A DNA stretch of 64,000 nt from Tricholoma matsutake (lineage: Eukaryota; Basidiomycota; Agaricomycetes; Agaricales; Tricholomataceae), in contig AP026550.1 in the NCBI GenBank assembly GCA_026075535.2, positions 8,866,001-8,930,000 of the forward strand. Reading direction: 5' to 3'. Position numbers and translations under genes: made by a program. Each line of letters starts with the position of its first letter. Position 1 is the stretch's first letter. Of the stretch, positions 20,827 to 31,800 are shown one piece after another. The notes beneath the pieces are model-generated. The model worked only from the letters and a program-made list of their open reading frames with translations, searched no databases and was not told the origin of the DNA.

Positions 20827-22725
20827 TCACTGCAGCTCTTATTACTGGCCAAACATGCACTGGGATTTGGAAAATGCATACATCCCATCATCCACCGACT
20901 GCCAGCAAAACAAAAACTGGACCATGAAACCCACCGGTTACACCCACTACCAGTACCTGATGACCGCTTCGACACTGTTGCTCTGGATTTCATTGGCCCA
21001 CTACCAGAGGAGAATGGAAAGGACACCATCCTGACTATGACAGACCTCCTTGGCACTGACGTACACATCGCTGGCATTCACTCCTCATACACTGCTGCCC
21101 AGGTTGCCATTGTGCTCTTTGATAAATGGTACTGCAAAAATGGCCTCATGCTACACCTCATCTCTGACAGAGATGCATGTTTCACTGCTGACCTTTGGAC
21201 TGCACTCCACAAGCTCACTAGCATTAAACTAAAAATGTCCACATCCTATCACCCCAAAACTGATGGCAGCAGTGAACAGACAAACAAAACTGTGAACCAA
21301 GCCATTCGGTACCATGTTGACAACAACCAGAAGGGCTGGCTAGCTAAACTCCCCCATGTACAGTTTGCCATCATGAACACCATGAATGCATCCACTGGCT
21401 TCTCTGGTTTCCAACTCAAAACTGGCTGATCTCCACACATCATTCCGCCTATTGTGCCCCTCACCAAAAATGCCACTGCTGAGCAGATCACTGCACACAA
21501 CATCACTACATGTGTCCACCTCAATGTTCAGGAAGCACAGGACAACCTCCTTGCTGCCAAAATTTGCCAGGCATATCATGCCAATGAGCACCAGGCACTG
21601 GAGGATGTCTATGAGGTCAGTGACCTTGTCTTGCTCTCCACTGAAAATCACCACCACAATTACAAATGCAGAGGCAAAACACGAGTTGCCAAATTCATGC
21701 CATGACATAATGGCTCCTACATGGTCACACATACCTTCCCTGAATGCTCTGAATACACTCTCAAACTTCCCAACAACCCCAACACCTTCCCTGGTTTTCA
21801 TGCACACCTACTAAAATGATATGTCCCCAATGACCCACTCCTCTTCCCTGACCAGGAGCCAGCTCAGCCAATGCCAATTGTCACTGAAGATGGCACTGAG
21901 GAGTGGTGCATTGACAAAATCGTGGATGCACGCCAAGGTGGCAGGTGTAAGGGGAACAGCTTACGAGCCCCTACAATGGTTGGTGCACATTTGTGAACAT
22001 TTCTGCACACCTGCAAACATTCATGCAACAAAGCACCTTTTGCACAACGAGGCACCTTTTGCGCCAACCATCTACAAACATTCCGATATGTCAATCCATT
22101 AGCCCCTATTGTACTCTCACCATTCTCACAGTCAATACCCCTGCGCAAACCATTGTTGCAGTTTGCACCTTTGCGCAAACCAGTTGTGCAATTGTTGCAC
22201 CTGCAGAAATGATCGAGGATGTCTTTGCACGCCCATTACCAATCATGGCCTGATGCAGACACCACTTACTGAGTATGGCCTGATGTGGACACTATCACTG
22301 ATTGATGGCCGTCTCCCCAAATGGAAACATGACCCTGGATCTGAATTAGTGCTAGGATGGAAGGGGCTCCAAGTATTTTAGAATGTTGCATGCCTTCCAT
22401 ATATATACTTCGGCCTTGCACCGGACTCCATAGAGTTTTCTCTTTGTTTTTCCCTTGCAAGGTATGGGTCTTTTCCTTGTTCAATAGTTATTGAATCTAA
22501 TCTTTGGTTTTCCCTTGCAAGTATCAAGTTCTTAGGAATCTGATCGTAAGGTTGCCCTTACAGCAGGGGTGTACAATACCTTGTCCGTTATGAAGGATAT
22601 GGGAAAGAACACAATGAGTGGCACCCCAGCTCTAAAATGGCCAACACTGATGCCCTTGACCAGTGGGAAGATGAAAATGGGATGGAGGTCTGAGACCCAC
22701 ACAATTCTTTCAAGTGGGGAGGAGT
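20827..22725 (+). pseudogene. Ty3/gypsy integrase and chromodomain of element G3, split by a solo LTR
   Basis: Reads YYWPNMHWDLENAYI, then after a frameshift FDTVALDFIGPLPEENGKD, HLISDRDACFTADLWTALHK, MSTSYHPKTDGSSEQTNKTV, and an integrase tail with FPGFHAHLL. A chromodomain begins at WCIDKIVDARQGG, is split at 21945 by a solo LTR, and continues after it (GVQYLVRYEGYGKEHNEW) to a stop near 22696. Removing the LTR and one GCAGG restores the frame exactly. A purine tract (CAAGTGGGGAGGAG) and LTR start (TGTAAGTCTGG) follow. Confidence 0.88.
21946..22562 (+). mobile_element. Solo LTR (617 bp), E1-related, with perfect GCAGG duplication
   Basis: Starts TGTAAGGGGAACAG and ends GGTTGCCCTTACA. The flanks are GCAGG at 21941-21945 and 22563-22567, an exact 5-bp target duplication. 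A TATA box (TATATATAC at 22400) lies 32 nt upstream of AGAGTTTTCTCTTTG (from 22432), the same start motif as in E1-family LTRs. It is left by LTR-LTR recombination. Confidence 0.92.
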
Positions 22726-22879
22726 GTAAGTCTGGCCCCACAGACTCATGACATTACGACAAGTTAATTTACCTATGCCACTGTTACACACTTCCATGGT
22801 GCCAGCACAGCCACACACATTGCCTACACAACCACCCTTGCCACTGGTACAGCCACTGGTGATAGCATAGCCACCTATG
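22726..22879 (+). repeat. Start of the 3' LTR of G3, interrupted by E2
   Basis: TGTAAGTCTGGCCCCACAG follows the G3 polypurine tract. The LTR is cut after CTATG (22875-22879) by insertion of E2 and continues from 29095. Both sides carry the motif CCACACACAT...ACCCTTGCCAC, so the LTR may hold an internal repeat. Confidence 0.6.
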
Positions 22880-23281
22880 TGTTAGGAAACCACCCCATTA
22901 CCTAATAAACTTTCATTTTTATTTTATTATGTCGAATTATGCTACATGATGCCAAATGACGCTACATTTTGATAGCGTGAGAATTTTATTTCGCACACAT
23001 CAAAATGTATGCGCATGTATGAGTGCGTCGGTAACAACAATGTACAATATATGTAACATAGTATATAAACCCTAAATATATGCCTAGGGGACCCCAGTTG
23101 TGTTCTCTTAGGTATTCCACATACATTTTTGGTGTGAAAGGCCTATCTCAACAAACTCACCTATTAATAACCCCTCGCATCAAAACCATCAATTCCCCCA
23201 TCACGAGCGCGGATCCTGCCCCCTTCTTGTAGAGAGAACCCACACAGTCTTAGCTAGCAGATAGTGGGTGTCACCCTAACA
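22880..23281 (+). repeat. 5' LTR of E2
   Basis: 402 bp, starts TGTTAGGAAACC and ends GTGTCACCCTAACA. TATA box TATATAA at 23062-23068; predicted transcript start AGTTGTGTTCT at 23096-23106. Nearly identical to 28693-29094. Confidence 0.95.
23062..23106 (+). promoter_or_regulatory. E2 core promoter and predicted transcript start
   Basis: TATATAA at 23062 lies 34 nt before AGTTGTGTTCT (23096). The latter is the exact reverse complement of the primer site at 23284-23294. This supports 23096 as the RNA 5' end. Confidence 0.6.
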
Positions 23282-23283
23282 GA

Positions 23284-23294
23284 AGAACACAACT
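23284..23294 (+). promoter_or_regulatory. E2 primer-binding site, self-priming type
   Basis: AGAACACAACT starts 2 nt after the LTR end. It is an 11-nt perfect complement of the predicted RNA 5' end (AGTTGTGTTCT at 23096). This is the same arrangement as in E1-family copies, and no tRNA-type TGG primer site is present. Confidence 0.65.
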
Positions 23295-23768
23295 TCCCAT
23301 ATCAGTGCGCCTTCTCTTACTTGCGCATACGTCATTGTTTCACCACGCCACATCTGATTACTCATCCTTTCAGCACAAGCCGGAAGTACTTGTATATACA
23401 TAATCTACCTTTTCTTTCATAAGCCGATGCCAGGCCTCGCCTTACATTGTGACTGCCAGTGATCGAGAGGCAGCGCTCGTCATTAGGACAGCTGCAACCA
23501 GACAACTGATCAGATCTGGTTTAGTTATGATTTACATCACTCTATTCAGACGACTATTTTAGTTACAAGCCAAATTCAGTGATATCTCTGAGATCAGGCA
23601 CTGTTGGAAGGGTTATTGATCCGAAGTGTCAAAATAGGCGCCCAACGAACGACAAACCATTGACGAACCTCGACGAACCTTATCACGTGACCCATAGATG
23701 TTTGGAGAGGTCTCGAAGTAAAATTTTTGAATTTGTCAAAGAAGTGATTCATCACAGATTCTACAATT

Positions 23769-24866
23769 ATGTCTGAACCTTCAACTTCTAATCCTGGTCC
23801 TAATCCTGTTCCCATACCAGCACTAGAGGCAAAAATTGATGCGCTCACAGCGCAAATGTCGCAATTAGTGTCAGTATTGGCAGCATCACAGCCCAGACAA
23901 GCGGAAGTACAGCCAGAGATGATAGGAGAAAGAGATGATGAGATGGAGGAGATGGTGGAGTGGATATTGCAGGAGGATGAGACAGTGGAGAAATCTGGAA
24001 ATGGAAAAGCATGCTTACCAAAGTACGCACCCCCGCAAATCTTTGATGGTACCATGGAGAATACAAAATCCTTCATCAGCTCTATAGTATTATACATCCA
24101 TGGGAGGAAGCCAGAGTTTCGTACAGCCAAGTCTAGGATTATGTTTGCTCTCTCATACATTCAGGGGGGGAAAGCACAGTTCTGGAGAAATGAGGCTATT
24201 AATCAAATTGCTGTGGGAAATAAACCATTTGCAACCTTCAAGGAATTTCTGGAGAGATTGGAGGCACAGTTTGGAGACCCTAATCCAAAGGCGACAGCCA
24301 ATGCTAAATTAAAGACCATGCGCCAAGGTTCCTTAATGGCAGATGAATTTATTTTGCAGTTCAAAGCAGAAGCTTTGCAAATGGACATGGGAGAAGCCAC
24401 GTTGGTAGAGTTTTTGAAAGCAGGATTAAATCCCTCTTTATTCAAGTCTATCTACCAACTACCTTCTATGCCAGAGAAGTTGGACGAGTGGTATAATTGG
24501 GCAATGCGCCTTGACCGGCAATATCAGCAGGAACAGGCGGAGTCAAAGTTGATGTATGGAAGTAGTAAATTTGGAAAGTCATCAGGAGGAAAGTCTGAGA
24601 AAGGAAAGGCGCCTCAGGTGCAAGCTCCGAGGGCACAGCCACCGGCCATGGCAGTGACACCTATAGTTATGGAGTCAGCAGCACCAGCAGAGGCAATGGA
24701 GGTTGATCAAGTGGGGAGACAAGCCCCACTTAAATGTTTTAACTGTGGGCAGTTAGGACACATTTCTAAGAATTGTAAGCAGAAAAGAAAGATTAGGGAA
24801 GCTACAATCGAGGAAGTGAAGCTGGAGGAAGGCAGACAGAAGAATTTTGTGGAAGAGTCCCAGTGA
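23769..24866 (+). CDS. E2 Gag, intact (365 aa) with CCHC zinc knuckle
   Basis: Full-length Gag with no break. Residues 1-60 are Pro-rich then helical (ALEAKIDALTAQMSQLVSVL), residues about 80-240 are the capsid-like domain (AQFWRNEAINQI, FLERLEAQFGDPNPKATA, ALQMDMGEATLVEFLKAGL), then a basic Gly/Ser linker and the knuckle CFNCGQLGHISKNCK near residue 325. ATG at 23769 opens the frame about 490 bases after the LTR and gives the expected length. The frame ends TGA at 24864-24866, with pol open in the -1 frame across the stop. Gag forms the cytoplasmic particle and packages element RNA. Confidence 0.92.
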   Translation: MSEPSTSNPGPNPVPIPALEAKIDALTAQMSQLVSVLAASQPRQAEVQPEMIGERDDEMEEMVEWILQEDETVEKSGNGKACLPKYAPPQIFDGTMENTKSFISSIVLYIHGRKPEFRTAKSRIMFALSYIQGGKAQFWRNEAINQIAVGNKPFATFKEFLERLEAQFGDPNPKATANAKLKTMRQGSLMADEFILQFKAEALQMDMGEATLVEFLKAGLNPSLFKSIYQLPSMPEKLDEWYNWAMRLDRQYQQEQAESKLMYGSSKFGKSSGGKSEKGKAPQVQAPRAQPPAMAVTPIVMESAAPAEAMEVDQVGRQAPLKCFNCGQLGHISKNCKQKRKIREATIEEVKLEEGRQKNFVEESQ

Positions 24867-27110
24867 AGGTTTCCCCATTGGTAACCCAGAATCGTTACAA
24901 TGTATTAGTATCCGAGGAAACCCAGAGTAAATCAGAAAAGGAAATTGAGGAGGAGTACAACTGTTGTGAATCACGTGACAAAGAAAATTGTCATATGTCA
25001 TTTCCAAAAACCCCTAAATTCTTTATTCGCTCTGTGCGAATAGAACCCGAAATCACCTTGACTGTGGGACTGAAGACAGTGGACACGCATGCAGCTATTG
25101 ATGTGGAAGCGTTGCTTGACAGTGGTGCTACAGGATTATTTATTAATTGATCCTTAATTACCGGAAACGGTATTAACACACGCAAGCTGGTGCAACCTAT
25201 AATGGTGTACAATATTGACAGAACAGTCAATCGTGGAGGAACTATCAAGGAGGAGGTGACTATGGTACTAAAGTATCAGGAGCATCAGGAGCGAGCAGTA
25301 TTCGAAGTGTGCGATCTTGGAAAAACCAATCTAATAATACGATGTCCATGGTTACGGAAGCATAATCCCGTAATTGATTGGAAAACTGGGAAAGTACAAA
25401 TGACTCGTTGTCCTAAGGAATGTAATGTATATAGGAGGAAGATGAAGAAAGAAAAAAGGAAAAAGAAAGAGAAAGAACATCCAAGAAAGTATTCTGTTAC
25501 AATGGAGGAAGTGGAGGATGAGGAAATGCCAAATGGGGAAGTTCTGATCATGATCGAGAAAGAAGAGCAAAAGCAAACCTTTAGAGCAGTTCGTGGAGGA
25601 CAGTCATGGGACAAGAATATTGTGAAGGTGGAGAAGCCAGTGGAGGAATGGGTGCCAAAAGTGTATCATGAACATTTGCCAGTGTTCCAAAAGAAGGAGT
25701 CTGAGCAAATGCCGGTGTGGAAGCCATGGGATCATGCGATTGAGATGAAGCCCGGGTTTGTGCCAAAGAAGTCAAAGGTATATCTGTTATCTCCGATGGA
25801 ACAAGAAGAAGTGGATGCATTCCTGAAGGAGCAATTGCACAAAGGATACATACGACCTTCAAAATCACTGCAGATGTCACCAATATTCTTCGTGCCCAAA
25901 AAAGACCAAAGGAAGAGGATGTGTACCAATTATAGGTATCTGAACGAGTGGACAGTGAAGAACGTGTACCCCCTGCCATTGATCTCAGAAATAATTGATA
26001 AGGTGGGAAAAGCCAAGGTCTTTACAAAATTGGATTTACGATGGGGATACAACAATGTATGAATAAAGAAAGGAGATGAGTGGAAGGCTGCATTTGCCAC
26101 GCGTCGAGGATCCTTCGAGCTGCTTGTCATGTTTTTTGGGATGACTAATAGTCCCCCGACCTTTCAAAATATGATGAACGACATTTTCAAGGATGTAATA
26201 GACAAAGGCGTGGTAATAATATTTATTGACGACATTCATGGAGGATGAAGAGAATCATGAGGCGATAGTGCAGGAGGTGTTACAGAGGTTGGCGGAGAAT
26301 GATCTATTTTTGAAACCAGAGAAGTGTGTGTTTGGGGCAAGCGAGATCGAGTTCCTAGGATTATTGATCAGCCCTGATGGGATCAAAATGGATCTGATCA
26401 AGGTACAGGCGATCACAGATTGGCCTGCGCCCACCCATGTCAAGGAGGTTCAAGCCTTCTTGGGACTCGCAAATTATTATCGTCGCTTTGTGCACAATTT
26501 TTCTAAAATTGCTGCACCCTTACATAACCTTACGTGAAAGGGAGTAGTATGGAGGTGGGGAGAGCAGCAGCAGACAGCGTTTGAGGAGTTGAAGAGGAAG
26601 TTTGTGGAGGGACCAATATTAGCCCCAGTAGATTTCACATGCCCTTTGTGAGTGGAATCCGATGCATCTGATTTTGCTACTGGAGCAGTATTATCAATGC
26701 TGTGCAAAGATGACAAATGGCATCCTTGTGCATACTTGTCAAAAGGGTTGAATGATGTGGAGAGGAATTATGATGTGCATGGCAAAGAGATGTTGGGGAT
26801 AATACGAGCATTGGAGGCATGGAGGCATTATTTGGAGGGATGTATGCATCAAATTGAGATCTGGACGGATCATCAAAATCTGCAATACTTCATGTCCACT
26901 AAAAAGCTTGATTGCCGGCAAGCACGTTGGGCACTATTCCTATCGCATTTCAATTTTCACTTGGTCCACAAAGCGGGAAGCTTAATGAGGAAAGCAGATG
27001 CATTATCCAGATGTATTGATCATAAAGGGGGGTGGAGGAGGACAATAAAAATGTTACCTTACTCAAACCCGAATACTTTCACATTTGTGCTATGCATCAA
27101 GGGCATCTAT
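24863..27110 (+). pseudogene. E2 protease, RT and RNase H, broken mainly by CGA-to-TGA changes
   Basis: Pol begins in the -1 frame at the gag stop. The protease active site is ALLDSGATGLFIN. Stops: TGA near 25148, 26060, 26535 and 26649. At three of these the second copy (59264-63703) has CGA; at 26060 it has GGA, and CGA is probably ancestral. RT keeps VYLLSPMEQEEVDAFLKEQ, FVPKKDQRKRMCTNYRYL and KLDLRWGYNNV. The catalytic FIDDI box is followed by a short deletion near 26235 (loss of part of the LIFTEDE segment). RNase H reads ESDASDFATGAVLS, NYDVHGKEMLGIIRALEAW and [12 protein letters not shown] one-base loss near 27030 shifts the frame. Confidence 0.92.
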
Positions 27111-27138
27111 TAATAGATAGCTCGGAAACAGAACAGAA

Positions 27139-28680
27139 ATGTCGTCTAAAATTAGACAATGCTCAGAAATGGACGATGAAGTAGTGGAAGCCATGAAAGC
27201 TCTGAAGGGAGAGAAGAAAGGTAATATCAAAGGAGACGAATGGGCTGAGGAACAAGGGTTGGTGTTTTTTCGAGGAAAAGTGTATGTACCGAAGGATCAG
27301 GATTTGCAAAGGGAGATTGTCCAGTCACATCACAATACACCAATTGCCGGACACCCAGGAAGATGGAAGACGTTGGAATTAGTAATGAGAAATTATTGGT
27401 GGCCTGGAATTTCAAAGTATGTGTTGGGATATGTGGATGGATGTGATACGTGCATGAGGGGGAAGAAATTTCCAGAGAAACCTGCAGGAAAATTAATGCC
27501 GAACCCTATACCTAAAGCGCCATGGCGAGATATATCTGTGGATTTTATTACCGGATTACCCAAGGCTCAAGGGTACGATGCAATATTCATAGTATGCGAC
27601 CGCTTTACAAAGGAGGTCCATATTATTCCTACTACTACAGAAACCTCATCATTGGGCTTGGCATGCCTCTATCTAAATCAGGTATGGCGGTTACATGGGT
27701 TACCCGATACCGTTATCTCCGATCACAGACCACAATTTGCTTCCGCGTTTATGCGAGAACTAAACAATATATTGGGAATTCAAACTAAATTATCTACGGC
27801 ATATCATCCGCAGACTGATGGGCAGACAGAGAGAATGAATCAGGAGTTGGAGCAGTACCTACATATGTTTGTCAACTACTGACAAACTGACTGGCCTGAA
27901 TGGTTGGCAATTGCCGAATTTTCCCACAATAACAAATTCCATTTGGCTACTCGTATGTCACCCTTTTTCATGAATTATGGATCATCCTCGCATGGGAGTA
28001 GAACCCAGAAGGGAAGTCAAAGTACAGTCAGTAGAAGATTTTGTATCTAAGATGCAAAAGGTACAAGAGGAAGCAGAGGTGGCATTGAAGAAAGCACATG
28101 ATGACATGATGCGACACATGGATCATACTCGAGCACGTGCTCCAGAGTACAAAGTTGGTGACTTGGTATGGCTAAGTACCAAGGATCTGAATATTCCACG
28201 ACCTTTGAAGAACCTTACGGAGAAACAAGTTGGCCCATATGTGATCTCTAAAGTGATCTTGCCTAATGCAGTAGTGCTAAAATTACCCTGATCATTTAAG
28301 ATTGATCCCAAGATTAACGTATCCCACCTATGCCCTTACTGTCTGCCCACTATTCCTGGCCAACAAACTACTCCACAACCTCCAATAATAGTAGAAGGTG
28401 CTCCAGAATATATAGTTGAAGAAATTCTAGACTCACGTCTTCGACGGAACAAATTGGATTTCTTAATCAAGTGGAAAAACTATACCAAAGAAAATAATTC
28501 GTGGGAACCCGAAGAGAATTGTAAGCGAGCGTGTAACGCGATTGCCCAATTCTTTAAACGTAATCCAAATGCTCCGCATTGCATTGCAAGAATGGTGTAT
28601 GAGGGGATGAAATTCCAGCCTTACCAAAATTTCGCAGAGGGGACAAACATAATATTTTCTCACCTGGAAGTCGAGGCATA
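27139..28680 (+). pseudogene. E2 integrase and chromodomain with TGA stops
   Basis: The zinc domain (HHNTPIAGH, CDTCMRGKK) and the DDE core ([52 protein letters not shown]) lie in one frame to 27882, where TGA follows FVNY. The second E2-family copy has the same TGA. A frameshift lies near 27980. The tail has YKVGDLVWLSTKDLNIPRP, another TGA at 28290 (CGA in the other copy), and a chromodomain (KLDFLIKWKNYTKENNSWEP) ending at 28680. Confidence 0.9.
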
Positions 28681-28692
28681 AAAGGGGGGTAA
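28680..28692 (+). promoter_or_regulatory. E2 polypurine tract
   Basis: AAAAGGGGGGTAA directly precedes the 3' LTR and the pol stop overlaps it. The same tract precedes the LTR of the copy at 59264 (CCCCCCTTTTAT on the plus strand near 59670). Confidence 0.8.
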
Positions 28693-29094
28693 TGTTAGGA
28701 AACCACCCCATTACCTAATAAACTTTCATTTTTATTTTATTATGTCGAATTACGCTACATGACGCCAAATGACGCTACATTTTGATAGCATGAGAATTTT
28801 ATTTCGCACACATCAAAATGTACGCGCATGTACGAGTGCATCAGTAACAACAATGTACAATATATGTAACATAGTATATAAACCCTAAATATATGCCTAG
28901 GGGACCCCAGTTGTGTTCTCTTAGGTATTCCACCTACATTTTTGGTGTGAAAGGCCTATCTCACCAAACTCACCTATTAATAACCCCGAGCATCAAAACC
29001 ATCAATTCCCCCATCACGAGCATGGATCCCGCCCCCTTCTTGTAGAGAGAACCCGCATGGTCTTAGCTAGCAGATAGTGGGTGTCACCCTAACA
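28693..29094 (+). repeat. 3' LTR of E2
   Basis: 402 bp copy of 22880-23281, ending CACCCTAACA, with CTATG immediately after. The start motif AGTTGTGTTCT is at 28909-28919. Confidence 0.95.
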
Positions 29095-29700
29095 CTATGC
29101 ACATAAACAACTCACCAACACCAGATATACCAATGTCTGTGTTACAGTGAGTTATGGCCACCCTATGCTGCCAACACACTCCCACAGCACTGACACAGCC
29201 ACACACATCACCAACCCAATCACCCTTGCCACCAGCACAGCCACCGGTGAATACGACAACAAAAACCAGCAACATGCATCCTGGCAACAGCACCATACAT
29301 CCTTATTACTCTTCTATCCACATCCAGCAGTGCTGACATTATCCTATTGATGCAGTACCTTCCTATTATGTGACTATGCCCGATGCGGCCTTCCCAAATC
29401 ACACACTATGCTTGATGCGGCCTTTTACTTACACGGTCAATCTTTTTCTTATATATTACTTATTCTTTATTCCTTAACCTTTGTTCCTACTTCCATGCAG
29501 TGAAGGTATGGTAACTTCCTATTCTTTTATTTGTAGTAACTTATGGTTCCTACTTCCATGCAATGAAGATAATTTGATCCTGTCTTTTAGTAAACCTAAG
29601 TCTAGTGTAGGCTGCCAAACTCGGCATCCTTCCACTCTACCAACTGAGCCAAGGAGGCCTTGTATTATATAGAACATTATCATTTATCACTATACCAAAA
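29095..29700 (+). repeat. Rest of the G3 LTR and a tRNA-like half
   Basis: Continues the LTR cut at 22879. Two repeats of TGCCCGATGCGGCCTT / TGCTTGATGCGGCCTT and two of GTTCCTACTTCCATGCARTGAAG are visible. At 29598-29655, on the minus strand, TTGGCTCAGTTGGTAGAGTG looks like the 5' half of a tRNA with an A box, but no B box follows, so it is truncated. Confidence 0.5.
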
Positions 29701-30890
29701 CTATTTTAAATTAACCCCCTGTGTGAGGGGAAGACTGTACTACTGATTATAATAAAAATATCCACCCCACAAACAGTCACTCATGGCAGTGGTTGGCATC
29801 ATCACCACCACTCTCACTGTTTATTCCCACCCCCCCCACAGCTGTTAGCACCCAGTCCACCCTGCAAGTGAATGCTGGCAGTAGTGGGGGGCAGGTGCTG
29901 GGCTGCCTTTGTCTCCTCAGTTGTCAACATTGTTCCACCCACCATCCACCCCACGACCAGTTGTTTGTGAGGCTGGAGGTGGGTGGTGCTCATCGGCTCC
30001 CCCTCCTCATTGCTGTCTCCCCCTCCCCTCATCATTGTTGTCCCCCCCTCTTGTTGTCCCCTCCCCTCATTTCTCCTCTCCTTGCCATCCTATTATTGTC
30101 ATTGTCCCCTGTTGTTGTTGTTGTTGTCTATAGTTAAAATTAGTATCCAAAAAACTTTGTTAGTAAAAAAAGAAAAGAACAAGAAAAAAAGAGAAACACT
30201 CACCTGTGGCCCAAGAGACATCATCAACTTCTCCTGGGCCTTTTTTTTGTTTGGCTTGCCTTCTTGTTGCATTGGTGTTGTTGTTTCAGTCGTCATTTCC
30301 TCCCCCCTCCCCTCGTATTCCTTGCCCTCCTTGTTAAGGCATGATATGGGTATGGGTAACACTGTGACAATGCTTGATCAGTGCTTAACAGACCATAGTG
30401 TGCACACACACACAAGTGATGTGATAGTTGTATCAATCTGTGTCTGGTTATATGGTATCCTTGTTCTGTTGAACCCTATAAGACCTGATAGCTCAGTTGG
30501 TCAGAGCATCTGGTATATGTCCAGGAGGGCCTGGGTTCAATCCCCAGTCTGGTCATAATTTCTGCATTCCTACAGGGACTAGTAGTTTACATCCTAAAAA
30601 ATGGAATAATGTTATTAGTTAGTTGATAAAAAGAAGAAACAAACCAAAAAAACTTACCTGGGGCCCAAATGACTCCATTGTCATTTGGGCCCATTTCATG
30701 TGCGATGCCCATGTGCTGGCATGGAATCTGTGGCTGTTGGGTGTTAAGGGAGTGGTGGGAGCAGAGGGAGAAGGGAGGAGGGAGGCAGTGTCATTGAACA
30801 TGGTGGTGGTGGTTGGTGATGAGATGGCAGACATGGCTGTGTTCATTTGTCATCACAGCCAGGGTGGTACATAGACAAATAAAATTAATT
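29701..30890 (-). mobile_element. Hairpin-intron repeat, copies 3 and 4
   Basis: Two minus-strand exon-intron units. First: hairpin GGCCCAAGAGA/TCTCCTGGGCC (30208-30240) then donor GTGAGT at 30203. Second: perfect 13-bp hairpin GGGCCCAAATGAC/GTCATTTGGGCCC (30661-30692) then an intron 30594-30657 (GTAAGT, CTAAC, TTTTTTAG). Weak CACGAGCA-type motifs near 29765 and 29955. Pyrimidine-rich filler between. A tRNA-like sequence (30482-30554) separates the units. Confidence 0.6.
30482..30554 (+). tRNA. tRNA-like pseudogene (73 nt cloverleaf)
   Basis: Folds as a tRNA: acceptor GACCTGA/TCTGGTC with one U-U mismatch, D stem GCTC/GAGC, anticodon stem with loop TATATGT, T stem CTGGG/CCCAG with TTCAATC. 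A box TAGCTCAGTTGG and B box GGTTCAATCCC are intact. Position 33 is A where tRNAs need U, so it is probably not functional. It may be a SINE head. Confidence 0.45.
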
Positions 30891-30894
30891 AACT

Positions 30895-31185
30895 GTAATG
30901 ATGGTTTAGTCTAACAGTTATGTTGTTGTATCAATTGTACTTAAGCATGTGACTACAAGGGTTCAATCCCTGCAGTAACCATTGATTTTTCAGTCAATTA
31001 TATAACCAGCTTGGCCTGTCCTAGGACTGTACAAGTGACTGTCTGCTTGGACTCTGCTCAGACTCAGCTCAGACTGGACATGGTAGTTTGGCAGGACTCT
31101 CAGCCCAAAAAAGTCTGAGCAGAGTCCAAGCAGAGTCCAAGCAAGTCCGAGCAAAGTCCAAGTGTCTCTTTCATGGTAGAGCAGG
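30895..31185 (+). mobile_element. SINE-like unit S3
   Basis: tRNA-like head (A box TGGTTTAGTCTAACAGTTATG, B box GGGTTCAATCCC, 30899-30980), then a GTCCGAG-type body. The body has a perfect 15-bp inverted repeat (GGACTCTGCTCAGAC with GTCTGAGCAGAGTCC) around GGACATGGTAGTTTGGCAGG. Confidence 0.6.
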
Positions 31186-31800
31186 CCACCATTTGGAATG
31201 TGGAACCATGTGTACAGTGATAGGCCCACTTCATGCACCAAGCCCTGAAAACAGTCTTGCACACTCATACAATTCCCTTTGACTCTACAAAGTCCTAGGA
31301 ACACCCGCACTCTTTGAGACAACTTCAAACAACTCCAAACACCTTTGAACATCTTTGTACCTGTTCCCCTCACTTCCCACTCCTATACCCATTGTATCTT
31401 ATCTTTGGACACCTGTGCCACACCTCTTTCCAAGTTTTCAGCACTTTGTTCTACACATATCAGACACTGCACAATAAGGAACTTTCCCTATCTTATTCTA
31501 TTTCATATTTCGTATCTCTTTGCAATAAATACATACCCAAGGTGTTTCTCCTTATCTTGTATTTCATACTTACCTTGTGATATGGACATTTCCACATGGA
31601 CTCTGTCTTTGCCTCAAGTAGGCTTCTACCTATGTTTCCCTTTTTGGTACTATCTCCTCAGAGCCTATTTATTTTAACCTTGTACTATTTAGCTTGTCCA
31701 ACAAGAATAAATCTCTTTCACCTCTCATATATTGTCTACTCAAGTGAGCATCCCTTGAGTCTTAGCATTTTGTCTTAGCCCCAAATCATCATCGGTGGAG
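31186..31800 (+). repeat. LTR-like AT-rich sequence
   Basis: Has ACAACTTCAAACAACTCC-type repeats, pyrimidine runs and an end CTTAGCCCCAAATCATCATC reminiscent of gypsy LTR 3' ends. No ORF is recognised. Assignment is tentative. Confidence 0.35.

Larger units (their letters stand above)
22880..29094 (+). mobile_element. E2: full-length Ty3/gypsy chromovirus with perfect CTATG duplication
   Basis: 6215 bp element with 402 bp LTRs (TGTTAG...CTAACA), an intact gag, a decayed pol (protease, RT, RNase H, integrase, chromodomain), a primer site at 23284 and a polypurine tract at 28680. The target duplication CTATG is exact (22875-22879; 29095-29099). The LTRs differ at few sites, so it is among the youngest insertions here. 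It sits in the LTR of G3. A second copy lies at 59264-63703 (-). Confidence 0.95.

Noticed and set aside
24841..24870. Canonical -1 frameshift heptamer at the E2 gag-pol junction
   Set aside because: Pol is in the -1 frame, but no X-XXY-YYZ heptamer was seen near the gag stop.
30482..30554. Functional tRNA gene
   Set aside because: Position 33 is A, the acceptor has a U-U mismatch and it lies inside repeats. Kept only as a tRNA-like pseudogene.
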